DNA from: an uncultured Eubacteriales bacterium | GTDB taxonomy: Bacteria > Bacillota > Clostridia > Oscillospirales > Acutalibacteraceae | Length of the DNA stretch: 28,966 nucleotides | NCBI GenBank assembly: GCA_934466515.1 | Contig: CAKSLH010000010.1 | Coordinates: 1 to 28,966, forward strand | Direction: 5' to 3' | In this document: in pieces, positions 15,009-22,378 of the stretch | Position numbering within the stretch: the first letter of the stretch is position 1 | Layout: each line of letters starts with the position of its first letter | Position numbers and translations under genes: made by a program | Notes under the pieces: generated by a model | The model's database searches: none | What the model saw: only the letters and a program-made list of their open reading frames with translations | What the model was told of the DNA's origin: nothing

Positions 15009-17846
15009 TCAAATTTCAGGCTTGATAAAGAAATTGAAATCGAATTTTTTCTCATTTAAGGTGTAAATATCGGGAAGCTTCGGTCCGCAGGAGGCGGAGC
15101 CTATTCCGCTGTCGCGGTAATCAATTCTTAAATGAACAAAGCCGTCCTTTTTAAGCTCGTTTATATGCTTAGCCTTGATAAGATCATGAACGGAAAACTC
15201 AGAAACATTTATTTCAAAGCTTTTATCCGAGCCTATTTTCATTTTGCCGATTTTTAGTTCGCGGCAGTCAAAATGGTTTCCGTGCTCCTGAGGCTTTATA
15301 TAATTTACATATTCCTTTTGTGCAGTGCTTTCATAAAGCCCGATTTTAGCTCCCTCTTTCAAATCGCAGTAGCTCTCAACGGGTCCGTAGGCAAAATATG
15401 AAAATTCATTGCTTTCTTTCGGCAGCTTAAGCTCCATTCCGAACCTTTGAAGCCACGGCGCGCTTTCTCTTATGTCGGCGCTGAAATTATAATTTATTCT
15501 GCCCTTTTCATTAACGGTGATTTTTAGAACAAATCTTAAATAAGGAATTCTCGAAACGCCTGCAAGAGAGCCCGAAACAGAAATTACGCCGTCTTTAAAT
15601 TCAACCGAATAAATCTTCGTGAACTGCTCCTCTAAGCTTTCGCCCCAGTTATACCAAAGCTTTTCAAAATGGCGCTCGTTATCGGTATATGCGCGGATTG
15701 CGGTGAATTCGGGGATAGAGCAAATCTGCTTTTCTCCGCCTATTTCCATATCGGTGAAATTTCCGTAATACTTAGAAAATTCATATCTGAAATTATCGCC
15801 CGAAAAGATAATTTTATCGTCAAGCTCCTCAGTCTTAGCGGATTTTCCGCTTGAGATTTCCTTTCCCTTTTCGCAGTCAAGCTCAAACTGGCTGTGGGCG
15901 AATTCATAGCCGTCTTTGATAAGAGACACCGTAAGGAAAGCGCCTAAATTTGCTTCAAGGGCAGGGATTTCGGGGATAAGGCTTACCGTTTCATGGGGCT
16001 TCGCGTCAATTTTTAATGACTTTTCCGACACTGCTTTGCCGTCGCAGGAAACATTAAGCTTTAAATCATATTCGTTTAAATCCGTAAAATCGAACCTGTT
16101 TCTGATTTTTAGGGTTTTGCCGTCAAACTGAGCTTTCATCGGCTGATATGCCGCCTTTACCTCTAAGCTTCCTGCCTTTAAGGTGCGGTCATAGAAAACC
16201 ATTCCGTCACAGCAGAAATTGCTGTCGTTGGTAAGCTCGCCGTCAAAATCGCCGCCGTAGCACGGAACGCCGTTTTTAAGCGCGGTATGGTCCGCCCATT
16301 CCCAGATACAGCCGCCGATAAGCTTCGGATTTTCGTCTATAAGGTCGTTATAATCTACAACTCCGCCCGGACCGTTTCCCATAGCATGGGCATATTCGCA
16401 GAAGAATATCGGCAAATTAAGCTCCTTGTTTTCAAGCTGTTTTTTTATGCCGTCAATGCTTGGATACATCCAAGAAAAGACATCGGCTCTTTCGGCAATT
16501 TTATAATTGTTTTCTACCGAGGCTTTTCGGCTTGCGTCCTCGCAGTGGATAAGTCTGCCGTCGTTAAGCGACCTTAAATATTCAATCATTTTTTCGTGGT
16601 TTACTCCGTGGCCGCTTTCATTGCCCGTAGACCACATTATGATACAGCCGAAGTTTTTATAATAGGAAACAGCCCTTTTCATTCGCTCTACATGCTCCTT
16701 TTCCCATTCGGGCTTGGTGCAGAGCCATGCGCTGTCCTCGACATCGAAATGATAGGGGGTATAAGGGAGCCTTTCAATTGTTCCGTGGCATTCGATATCG
16801 GTTTCTAAAATAACATAAAAGCCCATTTCTTCGCATTTTTCAATAAAGAAAGGCGTCGGCGGATAATGCGCGGTTCTTATGCAGTTGATATTAAGCTGTT
16901 TCATGAGCTTTAAGTCCTTTAAAAGCTCCTCATTGCTTTGCGCCCAGCCGTTTAAAGCGCTTGTATCGTGGTGGTTAACGCCTCGAAGCTTTACAGACAC
17001 TCCGTTAATTAAAAGCTCTTTTTCGGAAGATATTTCAACCGTTCTGAAGGTTGCATAAAGGGTTATTTCCTCGCCGTTTCTTTTAAGCAGAACCTTATAT
17101 CTGTAAGGCTTTTCGGCATTCCAGAAAACAGGGCTTTTAACCTTTATTTCAGCCCTTTCGCCTTTTCCCTCATAAATTTTATTTCCCTCACCGTCAAAAA
17201 CCGAAATCTCGGCTTCCTTTTCGGCGTCAACGATTATTTTTCCGTTTTCTGTCCTTACCGAGGGGTCGAAAATATGATCAAGAGGTCTTAAAATTATTGC
17301 GCAGTCTCTGAAAATTCCGTTGCACCTGAACTGGTCCTGATCCTCGAGATAGCTTCCACAGCACCATTTATAGACTTTAATTTTAATTGTGTTTTTGCCT
17401 TTATTTACGCTTTTTGTTATATCAAATTCCGCAGGCAGGTGGCTTCCCTGTGTAAAGCCTATATAATCGCCGTTTACATATATTTCGCCCATCGAGGAAA
17501 TTCCCTCTGCGATAAAATAAGCCTTGCCGACGGTTTCCTCTAAATCAAAATCCCTTTCATAAACCGCACATGGGTTTTTATCGGGAACAAAGGGCGGGTC
17601 GTAAGGAAAAGGATAGCGCAGATTTATGTAATTCGGGTTTTCATATCCCGTATTCTGCCAGCAGGAGGGAACGGAAACTTCGTCAAAATCCTTAATTTCG
17701 CCGTTTGCGTTCCTCTCATCGTCAAAATATTTAAACCTCCATTTTCCGTTTAAAAGGATATATTTTGATATTCCGCCCGGGATATAATAGCTTCGGGGAC
17801 TTAATCGGTTTTCGCTGGTTTTCATGGGGTCTTCATAAAAGCGCAT
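15009..17846 (-). CDS. GH2 family beta-galactosidase (LacZ type)
   Basis: This 945-residue cytosolic enzyme has the full LacZ order: a sugar-binding jelly-roll (LNGKWRFKYFD, PSCWQ, GYENPNYINLRYPFP), two immunoglobulin-like domains flanking a TIM barrel, and a C-terminal domain like beta-galactosidase small-chain. The acid/base Glu410 is in GNESGHG and the nucleophile Glu484 in FCEYAHAMGNG; LRGVNHHD and RTAHYPP are also family marks. The protein is slightly shorter than E. coli LacZ. The start is an ATG with AAGGAG 8 bases upstream. It is transcribed alone, and a 12-bp inverted repeat near its promoter could be an operator. Lactose or other beta-galactosides are the likely substrates. Confidence 0.92.
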   Translation of the reverse strand: MRFYEDPMKTSENRLSPRSYYIPGGISKYILLNGKWRFKYFDDERNANGEIKDFDEVSVPSCWQNTGYENPNYINLRYPFPYDPPFVPDKNPCAVYERDFDLEETVGKAYFIAEGISSMGEIYVNGDYIGFTQGSHLPAEFDITKSVNKGKNTIKIKVYKWCCGSYLEDQDQFRCNGIFRDCAIILRPLDHIFDPSVRTENGKIIVDAEKEAEISVFDGEGNKIYEGKGERAEIKVKSPVFWNAEKPYRYKVLLKRNGEEITLYATFRTVEISSEKELLINGVSVKLRGVNHHDTSALNGWAQSNEELLKDLKLMKQLNINCIRTAHYPPTPFFIEKCEEMGFYVILETDIECHGTIERLPYTPYHFDVEDSAWLCTKPEWEKEHVERMKRAVSYYKNFGCIIMWSTGNESGHGVNHEKMIEYLRSLNDGRLIHCEDASRKASVENNYKIAERADVFSWMYPSIDGIKKQLENKELNLPIFFCEYAHAMGNGPGGVVDYNDLIDENPKLIGGCIWEWADHTALKNGVPCYGGDFDGELTNDSNFCCDGMVFYDRTLKAGSLEVKAAYQPMKAQFDGKTLKIRNRFDFTDLNEYDLKLNVSCDGKAVSEKSLKIDAKPHETVSLIPEIPALEANLGAFLTVSLIKDGYEFAHSQFELDCEKGKEISSGKSAKTEELDDKIIFSGDNFRYEFSKYYGNFTDMEIGGEKQICSIPEFTAIRAYTDNERHFEKLWYNWGESLEEQFTKIYSVEFKDGVISVSGSLAGVSRIPYLRFVLKITVNEKGRINYNFSADIRESAPWLQRFGMELKLPKESNEFSYFAYGPVESYCDLKEGAKIGLYESTAQKEYVNYIKPQEHGNHFDCRELKIGKMKIGSDKSFEINVSEFSVHDLIKAKHINELKKDGFVHLRIDYRDSGIGSASCGPKLPDIYTLNEKKFDFNFFIKPEI

Positions 17847-17875
17847 GATTTTTTCTCCTTAGTAAAATACAAATA

Positions 17876-17904
17876 GGTGTGGCGGAAGTCGGTTCCGTCA
17901 CACC
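17876..17904. promoter_or_regulatory. Inverted repeat at the GH2 transcription start
   Basis: A 12-bp inverted repeat with one G-T position (GGTGTGGCGGAA and TTCCGTCACACC) around GTCGG. It covers the predicted transcription start and early leader of the beta-galactosidase gene. The GTGTG and CACAC ends resemble the dispersed hairpin repeats at 9216 and 20988, so it is either an operator or a diverged member of that family. Confidence 0.55.
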
Positions 17905-17905
17905 C

Positions 17906-17934
17906 ATTATAATGTGTTTTTATAAATAACTCAA
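17906..17934 (-). promoter_or_regulatory. Promoter of the GH2 beta-galactosidase gene
   Basis: Minus strand: TTGAGT (17929-17934), 17-bp spacer, TATAAT (17906-17911). Transcription should start near 17899, inside the inverted repeat. Confidence 0.7.
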
Positions 17935-17941
17935 TAGAAAA

Positions 17942-18493
17942 TTAAAATGAATTTAAAACAATATTAAGCTTTTCAACAGGCAGACCGACGACATTGTAAT
18001 AATCGCCGTTTATTTTCTCGACAAAAAGCGCGCCCCTGCCTTGAATTCCGTAGGCTCCTGCCTTATCCATAGGCTCGCCTGTCGCTATATAATCCTTTAT
18101 TTCTTTTTTTGTCAGGCTTTTAAACTTAACATAGGTTTTTACCGAAAAGGTCTTTATTTCTTTTTCGCTAATTACAGCACAGCCGGTTATAACCAAATGC
18201 TCTTTTCCCGAAAGGGAAGAGAGCATTTTTTCGGCTTCTTCTTTGTTTTCGGGCTTGCCGAGCATTTTTTTACCTAAGAAAACGGCGGTGTCAGCGCCTA
18301 TTATAACTGATTTTTTGTTTTTTTCGGCAACCGCTTTTGCCTTTTTTAAAGCAAGAAAACTAGGTGCTTCAAAAATATCAATATCATCTGGAACGGTTTC
18401 GTCAACATCCGCCGTCACTACTTTAAAATCGTCCGTTATAAGTCTTAAAAGCTCTTTTCTTCTCGGAGACGCCGAGGCTAAAATCAAACTCAT
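17942..18493 (-). CDS. maf: Maf-like nucleoside triphosphate pyrophosphatase
   Basis: This 183-residue protein is a Maf/YhdE-type house-cleaning pyrophosphatase that hydrolyses dTTP/UTP or modified nucleotides to the monophosphate, and it is linked to septum control in Bacillus. Diagnostic motifs are LILASASPRRKELL at the N-terminus, DETVP, IIGADTAVF, LSGKEHLVITG, and KAGAYGIQGRGA near the end. The length is standard. It overlaps the stop of guaB by ATGA and so is its operon partner; pairing of a nucleotide-biosynthesis gene with a nucleotide-sanitising gene is sensible but not specific. Confidence 0.95.
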   Translation of the reverse strand: MSLILASASPRRKELLRLITDDFKVVTADVDETVPDDIDIFEAPSFLALKKAKAVAEKNKKSVIIGADTAVFLGKKMLGKPENKEEAEKMLSSLSGKEHLVITGCAVISEKEIKTFSVKTYVKFKSLTKKEIKDYIATGEPMDKAGAYGIQGRGALFVEKINGDYYNVVGLPVEKLNIVLNSF

Positions 18494-19992
18494 TTTATCG
18501 AAGTGCTTTCCTTTTGAATTACATCGTGCGCTCCGCCCTCAACAATGCTTGTGGAGCTTACAAGGGTTAGCTTTGCTTTCTTTTGAAGTTCGGGAATGCT
18601 GAGCGCTCCGCAGTTGCACATAGTGGATTTAACCTTGCTAAGCGTAAGCCCTACATTATCCTTAAGGCTTCCTGCATAAGGAACATAGGAATCAACGCCC
18701 TCCTCGAAGCTTAATTTTTTATCTCCGCCGAGGTCATAGCGCTGCCAGTTTCTTGCCCTGTTAGAGCCCTCGCCCCAGTATTCTTTATAATAGGTTCCTC
18801 CGATATTGACCTTATTTGTCGGGCTTTCATCAAACCTTGCGAAATATCTTCCGAGCATTATGAAATCCGCGCCCATAGCGAGAGCGAGAGTTATATGATG
18901 GTCATAAACAATTCCGCCGTCCGAACAAACGGGTACATAAACTCCGGTTTCCTTATAGTATTCGTCGCGCGCCTTGCAGACATCGATAAGCGCGGTCGCC
19001 TGACCTCTGCCTATTCCCTTTGTTTCACGGGTGATACAAATAGAGCCGCCGCCTATGCCTACCTTAACAAAGTCCGCTCCGCACTCGGCTAAAAACTTAA
19101 AGCCTTCGGCGTCAACAACATTTCCGGCTCCTACCTTGACGGTATCGCCGTAATTCTCTCTTATCCAGTCGATTGTAAGCTTCTGCCACTCGGAATAGCC
19201 CTCGGATGAATCAATACAAAGCACATCCGCGCCGGCATTTACAAGGGCGGGAACCCTCTCGGCATAATCTCTTGTATTTATACCCGCTCCGACAACATAA
19301 CGCTTTGATTTATCAAGGAGCTCATTGGGGTTTTGCTTATGGGTATCATAATCCTTTCTGAAAACAAAATAGCAGAGCCTGCGCTCACTGTCTATAATCG
19401 GCAGGGAATTTAATTTATTATCCCAGATAATATCGTTTGCTTCCTTTAAGGTTGTGCCCTCTTTAGCGGTTATAAGCTTATCAAACGGGGTCATGAAATC
19501 CTTTACCTTAATATCGGGCGACATTCTGCTTACCCTGTAATCTCTGCTTGTGACAATTCCGACAAGCTCGCCCTTATCGGTGCCGTCCTTCGTAACGGCA
19601 ACTGTAGAATGGCCTGTTTTTTCCTTTAAAGCGATAACATCGGCAAGGGTGCTTTCGGGGCTTATATTCGAATCGCTTTTAACAAAGCCTGCTTTATAGG
19701 ATTTAGCACGGCTTACCATTGCCGCCTCGTCCTCAATTGACTGAGAGCCGTAAATAAAAGAAACTCCGCCCTCGGTAGCAAGTGCTACGGCAAGCCTGTC
19801 CCCCGAAACCGACTGCATTATTGCCGAAACGAGCGGAATATTCATCGTTATGGCAGCTTCTTCTCCCTTTTTGAATTTAACAAGGGGTGTTTTAAGAGAT
19901 ACATTTGCAGGGATACATTCGCTCGAAGAATACCCCGGAATAAGCAAATATTCGTTAAAGGTGTGTGATTGTTCATTGATAAATACTGCCAT
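18490..19992 (-). CDS. guaB: IMP dehydrogenase
   Basis: This ~500-residue cytosolic enzyme oxidises IMP to XMP with NAD, the committed step of GMP synthesis. A TIM barrel (start near PLVSAIMQSVSGDRLAVALA) is interrupted by a CBS-pair region at about residues 105-220, and the active-site Cys319 lies in GGGSICITRE; the flap and following GGIVYDHHITLALAMGADFIMLG are typical. The IMPDH loop reads GGGSICITR rather than the common GPGSICTTR, a variant form. I chose the ATG at 19992 with AAGGAG 8 bases upstream over the TTG at 19998, which would be only 2 bases from the site. It is the first gene of the guaB-maf operon. Confidence 0.9.
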   Translation of the reverse strand: MAVFINEQSHTFNEYLLIPGYSSSECIPANVSLKTPLVKFKKGEEAAITMNIPLVSAIMQSVSGDRLAVALATEGGVSFIYGSQSIEDEAAMVSRAKSYKAGFVKSDSNISPESTLADVIALKEKTGHSTVAVTKDGTDKGELVGIVTSRDYRVSRMSPDIKVKDFMTPFDKLITAKEGTTLKEANDIIWDNKLNSLPIIDSERRLCYFVFRKDYDTHKQNPNELLDKSKRYVVGAGINTRDYAERVPALVNAGADVLCIDSSEGYSEWQKLTIDWIRENYGDTVKVGAGNVVDAEGFKFLAECGADFVKVGIGGGSICITRETKGIGRGQATALIDVCKARDEYYKETGVYVPVCSDGGIVYDHHITLALAMGADFIMLGRYFARFDESPTNKVNIGGTYYKEYWGEGSNRARNWQRYDLGGDKKLSFEEGVDSYVPYAGSLKDNVGLTLSKVKSTMCNCGALSIPELQKKAKLTLVSSTSIVEGGAHDVIQKESTSIK

Positions 19993-20035
19993 TTTCAAAG
20001 CTCCTTTTTATTTTTTGGTTTAAAATATTTTTATA

Positions 20036-20064
20036 ATTCTATCACCTTTAAACATTGATGTCAA
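20036..20064 (-). promoter_or_regulatory. Promoter of guaB-maf
   Basis: Minus strand: a perfect TTGACA (20059-20064), 17-bp spacer, TAGAAT (20036-20041). It is divergent from the folT promoter 14 bases away. Confidence 0.7.
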
Positions 20065-20077
20065 TAAAAATTTCTTC

Positions 20078-20105
20078 TTGACAAAATAAATTTTCATTGT
20101 ATAAT
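20078..20105 (+). promoter_or_regulatory. Promoter of folT
   Basis: Perfect TTGACA (20078-20083) and TATAAT (20100-20105) with a 16-bp spacer, so transcription begins just before the riboswitch. Confidence 0.85.
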
Positions 20106-20116
20106 AACAGTATATT

Positions 20117-20220
20117 TCAGAGTAGGTATTTTAGCGTAAAGTGTCTGCGGAACGGGGAGTTGTCCGCAGAACGAAAGACTGCATTAAGCGGTCTGCGGTT
20201 AAAATGCCGCATCCCGCTGA
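20117..20220 (+). ncRNA. Tetrahydrofolate (THF) riboswitch
   Basis: The leader fits the THF riboswitch: conserved GAGTAGG (20120-20126), long pairing of GGTATTTTA (20125-20133) with TAAAATGCC (20200-20208), a GCGTAAAGTG junction, a TCTGCGGA/TCCGCAGA arm (20144-20151 with 20163-20170), then ACGAAAG and the conserved end GCCGCATCCCGCT. Outer TCAG and CTGA close the fold. An AATAGAAA/TTTCTATT hairpin follows at about 20225-20247, then a GGGAGG ribosome site, which suggests control of folate transport at translation. The gene behind it is a FolT-like transporter, as expected. Confidence 0.9.
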
Positions 20221-20281
20221 CAGTAATAGAAATTTTTCCTTTCTATTATCTTTCGGTTAGGATGATAGGGAGGTTATTTTT

Positions 20282-20815
20282 ATGTCAAAAAACACTTTTT
20301 CGAAAAAGCTTTGCTTTTGCGCCGTTATGGCGGCGCTCTATGTCGGTCTTGATTTTTTAAGCACCGCCTTAAGCTCGGCTTTGGGCGGCTCGGTTAAAAT
20401 TTCGCTTAATGCGATTCCCGTTATTATAACCGCCGTGTGCGTAGGTCCCTTATGGGCGGCGGCGTCAGGATTTACAGGCGCATTTATCGGTCAGCTTATA
20501 TCCTACGGGCTGACCGCAACAACCCTGCTTTGGTGCATTCCTGCGGTCCTTCGCGGACTCACGGTGGGTCTTTTATTTATCGCTTTCGGCAGAAGTATTA
20601 AAAGGGCTCCGCTTATTTTAAACACCGTAATAAGCGCGCTTACAGTAACAGCTGCCAATACGGCTGTTATGTATCTTGACGCTAAAATTTACGGCTATCC
20701 CGTATCCCTTTTCGGGATAATTCTTGTAACAAGAATTCTTTCGGGAGTTATAACGGCGGTTGTAATTTCCTTGCTTATTCCGCCGGTTATAAAAAGGCTT
20801 AAGGGGTATATTTAA
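20282..20815 (+). CDS. folT: ECF transporter S component, folate-type (FolT)
   Basis: This 177-residue integral membrane protein has about six hydrophobic helices and the ECF S-component signature near the N-terminus (FCAVMAALYVGLDF), by which the substrate-binding subunit docks on the shared energising module. The THF riboswitch directly upstream identifies folate or a close derivative as the cargo. The ATG follows GGGAGG by 8 bases. No ECF ATPase or T subunit is nearby, which fits group II systems whose energising module is encoded elsewhere. The gene is a single unit ending in a strong terminator. Confidence 0.9.
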   Translation: MSKNTFSKKLCFCAVMAALYVGLDFLSTALSSALGGSVKISLNAIPVIITAVCVGPLWAAASGFTGAFIGQLISYGLTATTLLWCIPAVLRGLTVGLLFIAFGRSIKRAPLILNTVISALTVTAANTAVMYLDAKIYGYPVSLFGIILVTRILSGVITAVVISLLIPPVIKRLKGYI

Positions 20816-20823
20816 AACATTTC

Positions 20824-20858
20824 AAAGCGTCTGCCAAATACGGCAGACGCTTTTTTTT
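20824..20858 (+). terminator. Intrinsic terminator of folT
   Basis: Perfect 9-bp stem GCGTCTGCC (20827-20835) and GGCAGACGC (20842-20850), a 6-nt loop and eight T. Confidence 0.92.
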
Positions 20859-20987
20859 AACATGAAATAATTATGGGAATAAACTGTTATTGAGTTCTTA
20901 AATTTTTAAACTCAATAAATATAGGCAAGGCTGGCGCCTTGCAAAAATGAACACAAAGCCGCAATCTAAAAGGCGGCGAACGAAACC

Positions 20988-21014
20988 GTGGCAGGTTTGA
21001 GTCCTGTCACACTA
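20988..21014 (+). repeat. Dispersed hairpin repeat, copy 2
   Basis: GTGGCAGG (20988-20995) and CCTGTCAC (21003-21010) pair around the TTTGAGT loop, and 20993-21014 is identical over 22 nt to 9226-9247. The next arm (from 21013) starts the long inverted repeat. Confidence 0.75.
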
Positions 21015-21289
21015 GGCAAGCGATAATAATCCGAACCCGCCTAAAATGGCGTCTTTTCGGCATATTTTAACTTGTCGTCTTTGTGAGGAGTCAGCCTCAC
21101 TGCATCCTCCGCATAAAACTCTACACGAAAATCAGCTCATTTTAGGTCGCTGATTTTTATGCTTGGCAGATTTTTATGCAGAGCGAGGCAAAAACGCAGT
21201 TAATCCTGTCGGATTAACGAGTATTTTAACATGGCTATGCGAAAAATCTGCCGCCTAAAAACGGGTTCGGATTTATTATCGCTTGCCTA
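21013..21289. repeat. Long inverted repeat, MITE-like
   Basis: Arms 21013-21039 and 21262-21289 are inverted copies of about 27 bp differing by one inserted base (arm begins TAGGCAAGCGATAATAA). The enclosed ~220 bases are non-coding with further small hairpins. The right arm ends two bases before the GGAG used by cotJA. No transposase is nearby. Confidence 0.7.
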
Positions 21290-21301
21290 AGGAGCTTTAT
21301 A

Positions 21302-21463
21302 ATGGAAAAAGAAAAAATCTGCAATGACAGTGAAATCCTTGCAATGGCTTTCATAAATCTTCAGCCCGACGGCGGGGTTTACGATGTTTCTGAGGGCTAT
21401 GTCCGCGGAACGATTTTCCCCGACCTCGACAAGCCTTTTTTGCGCGGAGGCGACGCAAAATGA
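21302..21463 (+). CDS. cotJA: Spore coat associated protein CotJA
   Basis: This 53-residue protein has the family's recognisable core, here YVRGTIFPDLDKPF, and a preceding ILAMAFINLQ segment. CotJA with CotJB and CotJC forms part of the inner coat of endospores in Bacillus and Clostridia. The ATG follows GGAGC by 6 bases and the stop overlaps the cotJB start by ATGA. Transcription would be in the mother cell during sporulation, by analogy with B. subtilis. Confidence 0.85.
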   Translation: MEKEKICNDSEILAMAFINLQPDGGVYDVSEGYVRGTIFPDLDKPFLRGGDAK

Positions 21464-21735
21464 CCGACCTTACAAAAAGAACAATGCTTCGCAGAATAAA
21501 CGAATACGATTTTGCCATACATGAAATGGTTTTATTCCTCGACACCCACCCCGAAAGCGAGGGCGCTTTAAAAAAGCTTAAAGCGTTCAGAGAGGCAAGA
21601 AACGCCGCTGTTTCGGCATATACTCAAAAATACGGTCCTTATATTACAACCGTAAATGAGGTCCCGACAGATACAGGCATTTGGTCCTGGATAGACGGTC
21701 CTTGGCCGTGGGAAAACGAAAGCGAGGAGAACTGA
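21460..21735 (+). CDS. cotJB: Spore coat protein CotJB
   Basis: This 91-residue acidic, aromatic-rich protein matches CotJB, with YDFAIHEMVLFLDTHPE, YTQKYGP and WSWIDGPWPWE, the last a strong family mark. It is the middle gene of cotJABC and overlaps cotJA by ATGA; cotJC begins three bases after its stop. It indicates that the organism makes endospores. Confidence 0.92.
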   Translation: MTDLTKRTMLRRINEYDFAIHEMVLFLDTHPESEGALKKLKAFREARNAAVSAYTQKYGPYITTVNEVPTDTGIWSWIDGPWPWENESEEN

Positions 21736-21738
21736 ATT

Positions 21739-22353
21739 ATGTGGCAATACGATAAAAAGCTTCAATACCCCGTTAAAATCAAAAATCCCAATCCTAAGCT
21801 TGCTCAGATAATCATTACTCAGTACGGCGGCCCCGACGGGGAATTAGGCGCATCAATGCGGTATCTCACTCAGCGCTATTCCATGCCTTATGACGATGTA
21901 AAGGGCTGTCTAACCGATATCGGCACCGAGGAACTTGCACATCTTGAAATGATCTGCGCAATGGTTCATCAGCTGACAAGAAATCTTACCAAAGAGCAGA
22001 TAATGCAATCGGGCTTTGACAAATATTTTGTTGACCACACCGCAGGTGTCTACCAGATAGCCGCCTCTTCCGTGCCATGGGACGCAAACTCCATTCAGGC
22101 TACAGGCGATATTATTGCCGACCTTCACGAGGATCTCGCTGCGGAGCAAAAGGCGCGCCTTACCTACGATAACCTTTTAAGGCTTATTGACGATCCCGAT
22201 GTTCTTGACCCTCTTAAGTTTTTAAGGGAAAGAGAAATCGTGCATTATCAAAGATTCGGCGAGCTTTTAAGAAGAACTACCGACAGGCTCGACTGCTCAA
22301 ACTTCTATGCCTGCAACCCGAGCTTTGATAAAAACTGCGGGAAGAAAGCTTGA
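21739..22353 (+). CDS. cotJC: CotJC, manganese-catalase-type spore coat protein
   Basis: This 204-residue protein is of the manganese catalase family; ferritin-like helices carry metal ligands in ELGASMRYL, the GTEELAHLEM motif (Glu-x-x-His) and a later LHEDLAAEQKAR and REREIVHYQRFGE. Family members decompose hydrogen peroxide; CotJC is a structural coat protein that may also protect the spore. The start ATG follows a GGAGAAC site. It closes the cotJ operon and converges on the alpha-galactosidase gene across 25 AT-rich bases. Confidence 0.93.
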   Translation: MWQYDKKLQYPVKIKNPNPKLAQIIITQYGGPDGELGASMRYLTQRYSMPYDDVKGCLTDIGTEELAHLEMICAMVHQLTRNLTKEQIMQSGFDKYFVDHTAGVYQIAASSVPWDANSIQATGDIIADLHEDLAAEQKARLTYDNLLRLIDDPDVLDPLKFLREREIVHYQRFGELLRRTTDRLDCSNFYACNPSFDKNCGKKA

Positions 22354-22378
22354 AATAAAACAGAGCTTAAAAATATTT

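Larger units (their letters stand above)
20887..21301. other. Structured non-coding region upstream of cotJA
   Basis: This stretch of over 400 bases has no ORF of note but many foldable elements: 20887-20918 (10-bp stem), 20925-20942 (GCAAGGC/GCCTTGC), hairpin-repeat copy 2 at 20988-21014, a long inverted repeat with arms 21013-21039 and 21262-21289, and inner hairpins such as GTGAGG/CCTCAC and TTAATCC/GGATTAA. It may be a miniature inverted-repeat element, a structured RNA, or both. The cotJ promoter should also be here; I could not identify a convincing sigma-E site. Confidence 0.55.

Noticed and set aside
20935..21014. Possible tRNA gene ending at the GGTTTGAGTCC segment
   Set aside because: Only a T-arm-like hairpin is present; no acceptor 5' strand, D-arm or proper anticodon arm can be placed upstream.
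22354..22378. Shared terminator between cotJC and GH27
   Set aside because: The stretch is AT-rich with only a weak potential stem; not convincing enough to annotate.
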